From Hyalella azteca (Eukaryota > Arthropoda > Malacostraca > Amphipoda > Hyalellidae): 64,000 nucleotides of DNA. The DNA is taken from positions 204,001 to 268,000 of the forward strand of contig NW_025943639.1 of the NCBI RefSeq assembly GCF_000764305.2, written 5' to 3'. Below are positions 60,801 to 64,000 of this stretch, one piece after another. The notes below the pieces were generated by a model that saw only the letters and a program-made list of their open reading frames with translations, had not been told where the DNA came from and did no database searches. Both the position numbers and the translations under genes were made by a program. Position 1 is the stretch's first letter. Each line of letters starts with the position of its first letter.

Positions 60801-63800
60801 GGTTTATAAATAATTACTGTTATCAAGTATTTAGCTGCTACAACACATTCATGGGAATTTGAGTGAAAAATGTTCATACTTCCCAGCACAAATGTTCATA
60901 CTACAAGCACAAATGTTGGATTAAGCATAAACTATCCAAACGCGGTAATGAGAGACAGGGGGGTAAATTGGGACAGTCCTTTGCCATGGCATAAAAATGT
61001 TGTGGCAGCTGAACTAATTGCAATGTTGTAAAACGGAAAATAGTGGCATAAACTAACATTTCCCTATTTACATAGCATAAAGTTAACAAACCATACAGTT
61101 ACTAGATCTAAAAAATTCCTGAAATAAATGTTAGAAAGTGATATTTTGAAAAAATACTTCTGCCAAGGTCAGTAGTAGAAAAAATATTTGCCACATTACA
61201 AAATTTCACTGGAAAAAAAAGTTGCAGACAGGTGTTTACTTTAAAATTTCATTGACAGAAATTTTGTACCTCAATCTAAAACAAAATGGTGGCCATTTCT
61301 GCAAGATGGGGTAATAAGGGACACAACCCCAGGGTAATACGGGACACCCCTAAAAACACATTTACAGGAGGTAAAAACCTTGGTTAGCAAAGGCCCAAGG
61401 TAATGAAAAAATTTGATTAACAATAATGAATTTTGATTACATTTACCTTGCTCAGCAAAAAAATTCACTTCTTTTAAACAAAAAATTAATGCATCATCAG
61501 TCATCATAAAATCAATTATTAAGCATAGAATGTCATAGATAGAATTGTGCACCAAGCATCATAGATTTGCAAGACTATAATTTATTTCTCCAAAAAATAC
61601 GATGGTTTTCACTAAAGAATTCCTTTCTGTTTCAGGCGTTTTATACGATCATTTTTGTTATAGTGAATTCACTTGACCCAATTGAATTGTGTTAAATTAC
61701 AAGCCCAGTACTGCAACTGCAAGCTTACATATTCAGAAGAAATGGTATACAGCTGCTGATATGAAGCTTGCAGTACACAAGGTCATTGTTAACCCTTTAG
61801 CGGGCAAGCATTGAAATGTCCAGAAATTAAAATTTCAGTAACCATTTCAAGAAAGTAAGAAGTATTATACAATATATTTATTTCTATGAATTTTTGCAAA
61901 TTTTGCCTATTGAAGGTTTAAATCGCACTTGAAGAATTAAATAAATGCAATCAGTACACAAAATTTTTCTTTATAACTAAAATTCTGTTTATGCAAATGA
62001 ATAATTAGAAATATATAAATTTAATTTAATTAAATTTAATCAAGTTGCCAAAATAAATAAATATATATATTGATACTTCCAAATTTTGAAGAAAATGCGG
62101 AAAGAGCGTCAGTTCTATTGTCTGAGTCAAAACCTTCATTTAAATGCTCATATTTCAATTTGTGGACTTTGCAGTTGGTGATGCTATTGATAGAACAATG
62201 GTCAGATAATTAGTGATTGACTGAGGCATTATAAGGATGCCTCAAAAACAAACAGGAAGCCGTGGTGAGGCTTTTTGTGACGCGATTTCAAGTGATCATA
62301 TATGGTAACTTACCCATGAAAGGGTTAATGCTCAATGGCATGTCCATGGATGTGGTAACATTAGTAATACGGTAATGTATGGATGTGGTAACGTCATATC
62401 AATAAAGGAAAAATGAGTACAAGTAAGTCACAGAAAATGTCGTTTAATCTACATCTACAAAGGAAGAGGAAAACTTTGGAGTACTGTTAGCAAAAGATGA
62501 GTTCACTGTGCATGCTTCAAACGTTTTAAAATTAAGTTTTATTTCAAGTGTCCCTGTCTTGGATCTTAAATTTTGAGTTAAGTGATAGATTAATTGAATT
62601 TCTCTTCCCCCTTATAAGCATGGAATACTATATTGTGTGATCTGGCAATGGGCAGGGCTGCAAAAGTCCTATTTTTCCAAAATATCACGGCTCTAATATC
62701 ATATAATTTCAGTAGGCATGAAATGTCATGGCTCAAATGTCATAAATTTTTGTTTTATTGAAAATCACAGTTCACACTTTGCAAACCTGTCATTCCATAA
62801 AATTTTCCACTTCTGCAATCTGCATTGTTTTACCATTCCTGCCAAAATATCCTGCAGAACGTAATCATTGTAATGTAAACAACTTGAACAAGTCAACCTA
62901 AACATTTTGTTGAAGATCAGTCACATCAGACTGCATTAACATGTTCAGCTTACAGTGAAGACCACTGTAATTGTTGCCATTTGACCGTTTCAGGTAAGAT
63001 TATAGATTTGGGGTAACACGTGCATGCCGCATGGACTTTGTAAAAAATATTGCACCTTGTAAATGGCTTTTCATGTCCATGATATGGAATTCACGGCTCA
63101 AAAAATGAAATCATGGCAGGCAAATCCATAAAACCACGGGTCAAAAAATTTAATCGCGGCTCGCCAAGCAGATATATTCCATGCCTGGCAATGGGCAATG
63201 GCATGGAATAATAACCCTCCAGCCTGCAACTGCTTTCCCTCTGTTCTAATACCTAGGTGTTTTTGGAGCCACATGATTCCTGCTAGATGAATTATCTCCT
63301 AATTAATTGTTAGTAAAACTGCCCAGTTGGTAATTGAAATCTTGAGAGCCATAAGGCTTCATTGAGAAGTAGAAAAGTTTCAATCTACTGGTACGTGCAT
63401 GATCACATAGGAAATTATCCAATTCAACAAAATGTGACTGATACCAATTACCAAAACCTTTTAGTAAAAGAACTGATTATACAAATGTTAATTTTATGCC
63501 TCTTAAAACCACTGAAAAAAAATTTTTTGCAACTTAACTTGAATATAAAGATTTTGGTAATACCAAACTTCACAACAATATTTCATTCATGACAAACTGA
63601 CATTGGATTTTCACCATTCACCAAGACCAAATTCAACACTAGGTATGTAGGGTAAACGCCGTATATTCCGACACCTCTCTAGTTTTTCCTTTATATTAAG
63701 CTTTGTCTTAGTTCCACGCATTCGTTGATGGTTGAAATAGTGATGTCATACCTTTGCACACCAAACTATTGCCAAAACACTAGGTTTGGGCTGTCTGGTG

Positions 63801-64000
63801 GGAAATGTTGAGATCCAAAGAGAGACAGTGCATGCCACCCAGTGAGATCATCAAAAAATGTGTCAAAGTTGATAGTTGACCTTGCTCTACCAAATAGTGA
63901 TAAACTGTTTGTGTAGAAAGAATATTATGGTTTGAGACTTTTAAATACATCTGTGAATATATTAGGAATCCTTTAAGTATACTTGTATTTGCTGATTTCA
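60801..64000. other. AT-rich DNA upstream of Chk1, no gene seen
   Basis: A short GGGGTAA-type relic (about 61,305-61,350) resembles the preceding foldback element. The remaining ORFs are short and AT-driven. The Chk1 promoter is presumably in or near this side, but no clear element is visible. Confidence 0.45.

Overview
The window is AT-rich animal nuclear DNA: genes are split by GT-AG introns, and there are many microsatellites, minisatellites, Tc1-like elements and foldback elements. The main gene is built from whey-acidic-protein (WAP) four-disulfide cores combined with a short CxxxC...CC motif. That combination recalls crustins and double-WAP proteins of crustaceans, so a crustacean (or at least an arthropod) is the best guess. 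Exon models were assembled by hand from splice sites, phase continuity and domain homology; no transcript data were available.

Layout. 1-9,440: mostly non-coding, with three weak exon or ORF candidates. 9,576-15,584 (minus): gene B, a secreted protein of about 613 aa with a signal peptide, a Pro/Gln/Tyr-rich 14-residue repeat region and a divergent GILT (gamma-interferon-inducible lysosomal thiol reductase)-like domain. 15,585-21,259: intergenic, with a foldback element and an internally rearranged Tc1-like copy. 21,260-51,436 (plus): gene A, 41 coding exons and about 1,523 aa, with a signal peptide, Pro-rich N-terminus, 15 WAP domains in a repeated five-exon cassette, and a C-terminal GILT-like domain. 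52,956-59,607 (minus): the checkpoint kinase Chk1 gene, 8 coding exons and about 493 aa, with a Tc1-like element in intron 1. 59,670-64,000: no gene seen, with a large palindromic foldback element.

Genes A and B are divergent (head to head, about 5.7 kb apart). They share a plan of signal peptide, Pro-rich region and GILT-like domain, and the GILT-like part is split at the same positions in both, all phase 0. Both keep the GILT C-x6-C-x7-C signature but lack the CXXC redox motif, so they look like catalytically dead secreted relatives of GILT. In gene A this domain ends a long crustin-like WAP array. The WAP-array/GILT-like fusion is the most novel candidate here. Chk1 is an ordinary housekeeping neighbour that converges tail to tail with gene A.
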